A stretch of DNA of 7,576 nucleotides from Desulfobacterales bacterium (GTDB lineage Bacteria; Desulfobacterota; Desulfobacteria; Desulfobacterales; Desulfobacteraceae). The DNA is taken from positions 1 to 7,576 of the forward strand of contig JAKSAU010000064.1 of the NCBI GenBank assembly GCA_022361535.1. The letters run 5' to 3'. The position numbers and the translations under genes are program-made. Positions within the stretch are counted from its first letter, which is position 1. Every line of letters begins with the position of its first letter. The notes beneath the pieces are model-generated. The model was not told where the DNA came from and did not search any database. It saw only the letters and a list, made by a program, of their open reading frames with translations. Below, piece after piece: positions 6,196 through 7,576 of the stretch.

Positions 6196-6222
6196 CTGTT
6201 TATGTAGATTAAGCCCTAACGT

Positions 6223-7576
6223 TTACAATTCCAGGGCGTTTTTCACGATGTTCTCAGCAGAGAAGCCAAACTCTTTGAGTACAGTGCCGCCAGGAGCAGA
6301 GGCTCCGAAGCGTTCAATACTGATGGTTTTGCCTTCAGGGCCTACATATTTTTCCCAACCCATTGAAATACCGGCCTCTACAGCCAGACGTTTGGTTACG
6401 CCAGGAGGCAGGATTCTTTCTTTGTAGGGTGCAGGTGCTTTTTCAAATAATTCCCAAGAAGGCATAGAAACAACTGATGCTTTGATATTATGTTCTTTTT
6501 CCAGAATCTGGGCTGCTTCCACACAAATGTGAACTTCGGAACCAGTAGCAATAAGAAGCATCTGGGCATCCATACCGGCATCTTTAACTGCATACCCGCC
6601 GTAAGTTGCATCGCCATCTCTATAAGACATATCCAGGGTCGGCAGTTTCTGGCGGCTCAGGATCAGGGCAGTAGGCCCGTCCATGGTAGTCAATGCCTTG
6701 TGCCATGCCATGGCTGTTTCATTGGCGTCGGCCGGGCGGATCACATTCAAGCCCGGGATAGCACGCAGGGAGGCCAGGTGTTCAACCGGCTGATGAGTGG
6801 GGCCGTCTTCTCCTACTGCGACCGAATCATGGGTAAACACATAGATAATAGGCAGCTTCATAAGGGAAGCCACACGGACAGCCCCCCGCATATAGTCTGC
6901 AAAAACAAGAAAGGTACCGCCGTAGGGACGGACTCCTGAATGAAGGTACATACCGCTCATAATCGCGCCCATGGCATGTTCACGGACACCAAAACGGATA
7001 TTTCTGCCGCCCCAGGCTTCTTTTTGGAATTCCTCTGAGCAGCTCAGATAGGTTTTGTTTGAGGGGGCCAAGTCTGCAGATCCACCCATAAGAACAGGCA
7101 GATTTTTCGCAATGGCATTGAGGACCTGGCCGGATGCCGCACGTGTGGCCACAGGACCGTCCTCAGGTTTAAATGCGGGGATTTCCTTATCCCAACCCTG
7201 GGTTAAGAACCCGGAGACAGCATCCACAAACAAGCCTGCTTCTTCAGGATATTTGCCTTTGTATACATCAAAAATTTCCTGCCAGGAATTTTCAAACTGC
7301 TCTCCATAGGCAAGAGCTTTACGGGTGTCTTCCAGAACTTCTTCAGGTACGTAAAACGTCTTATCCTCGGGAACACCGTAGAATTTTTTAACCAGCTTGA
7401 TTTCATCTTCACCCAGGGGAGCGCCGTGTGCATCGGGCGTATCCTGTTTGTTGGGACTGCCGTAGGCAATATGGGTGGAGACTTTGATCAAAGAAGGACG
7501 GGCAACCGCATCTTTACCGGCCTGGATAGCTTTTTCAATGGCTTCCATGTCATTGCCGTCTTCCACTTCCACCACA
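6223..7576 (-). CDS. tkt: Transketolase, C-terminal two-thirds (5' end beyond the window)
   Basis: Transketolase moves two-carbon ketol units between sugar phosphates in the pentose phosphate pathway, using thiamine diphosphate and a divalent metal, in the cytoplasm. The 450 visible residues run off the right edge. The family is about 660-670 long, so about 215 N-terminal residues, with the GDG diphosphate-binding motif, are missing. Visible are the end of the first domain (AYGSPNKQDTPDAHGAPLG, 37-55), the pyrimidine-binding domain with GGSADLAPSN (164-173), catalytic Glu199 in GVREHAMG, THDSVAVGEDGPTHQPVEHL (248-267) with substrate-contacting His249 and His261, and the C-terminal domain (from about 325) with ATGSEV and ERFGASAPGG. 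No damage is seen. The first visible GTG is internal, not a start. A hairpin terminator follows the TAA at 6223-6225. Confidence 0.97.
   Translation of the reverse strand, partial: VVEVEDGNDMEAIEKAIQAGKDAVARPSLIKVSTHIAYGSPNKQDTPDAHGAPLGEDEIKLVKKFYGVPEDKTFYVPEEVLEDTRKALAYGEQFENSWQEIFDVYKGKYPEEAGLFVDAVSGFLTQGWDKEIPAFKPEDGPVATRAASGQVLNAIAKNLPVLMGGSADLAPSNKTYLSCSEEFQKEAWGGRNIRFGVREHAMGAIMSGMYLHSGVRPYGGTFLVFADYMRGAVRVASLMKLPIIYVFTHDSVAVGEDGPTHQPVEHLASLRAIPGLNVIRPADANETAMAWHKALTTMDGPTALILSRQKLPTLDMSYRDGDATYGGYAVKDAGMDAQMLLIATGSEVHICVEAAQILEKEHNIKASVVSMPSWELFEKAPAPYKERILPPGVTKRLAVEAGISMGWEKYVGPEGKTISIERFGASAPGGTVLKEFGFSAENIVKNALEL

Noticed and set aside
6490..6939. 149-codon plus-strand frame opposite transketolase
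   Set aside because: It is antisense to a strongly conserved transketolase region and has no family resemblance. Long shadow frames are expected there.
1..7576. CRISPR array, tRNA or rRNA genes, transposase, toxin-antitoxin or phage-defence genes
   Set aside because: No regularly spaced repeats, cloverleaf-like segments or matching protein motifs were seen on either strand.

Overview
The window is about 45% G+C and densely packed. It carries nine recognisable protein genes, one of them cut by the right edge, and no rRNA, tRNA, CRISPR array or transposase. The gene set (DUF1566, DUF2284 and UPF0047 proteins, plus short-spaced operons with clear AAGGAG-type ribosome sites) suggests a deltaproteobacterial anaerobe of the Desulfobacteraceae type. 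That assignment is an inference from general resemblance, not from a diagnostic marker.

Layout: (1) Positions 1-212 hold an open plus-strand frame entering from the left edge and the first copy of an ~80-bp imperfect palindrome. (2) Positions 213-2435 on the minus strand form a compact three-gene unit, transcribed GNAT acetyltransferase, class I SAM methyltransferase, D-2-hydroxyacid dehydrogenase. (3) At 2561-3427 a plus-strand RluA-family pseudouridine synthase has an uncertain start, because a different open frame covers its upstream region. (4) Positions 3451-4528 on the minus strand hold a cysteine-rich DUF2284 protein followed by an exported DUF1566-domain protein. (5) Positions 4529-4807 hold the second copy of the palindrome and a probable promoter for a LysR-type regulator (4808-5698, plus). 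(6) Positions 5717-6109 on the minus strand encode a YjbQ/UPF0047 protein. (7) A hairpin terminator at 6148-6195 closes the transketolase gene (6223-7576, minus), which lacks its N-terminal third.

The genes do not form one obvious pathway. Transketolase is central carbon metabolism, the dehydrogenase probably reduces a small 2-keto acid, and the others are modification enzymes, a regulator or proteins of unknown role.

The most notable signal is the pair of dispersed palindromes at 71-149 and 4614-4693, in opposite orientations. Their inner core is nearly identical. Their outer 19-bp stems differ in sequence, yet all 19 pairs are kept in both copies, with at least five two-sided compensatory changes. 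This is the mark of a repeat family selected for its fold. I see no other candidate for an undescribed system.
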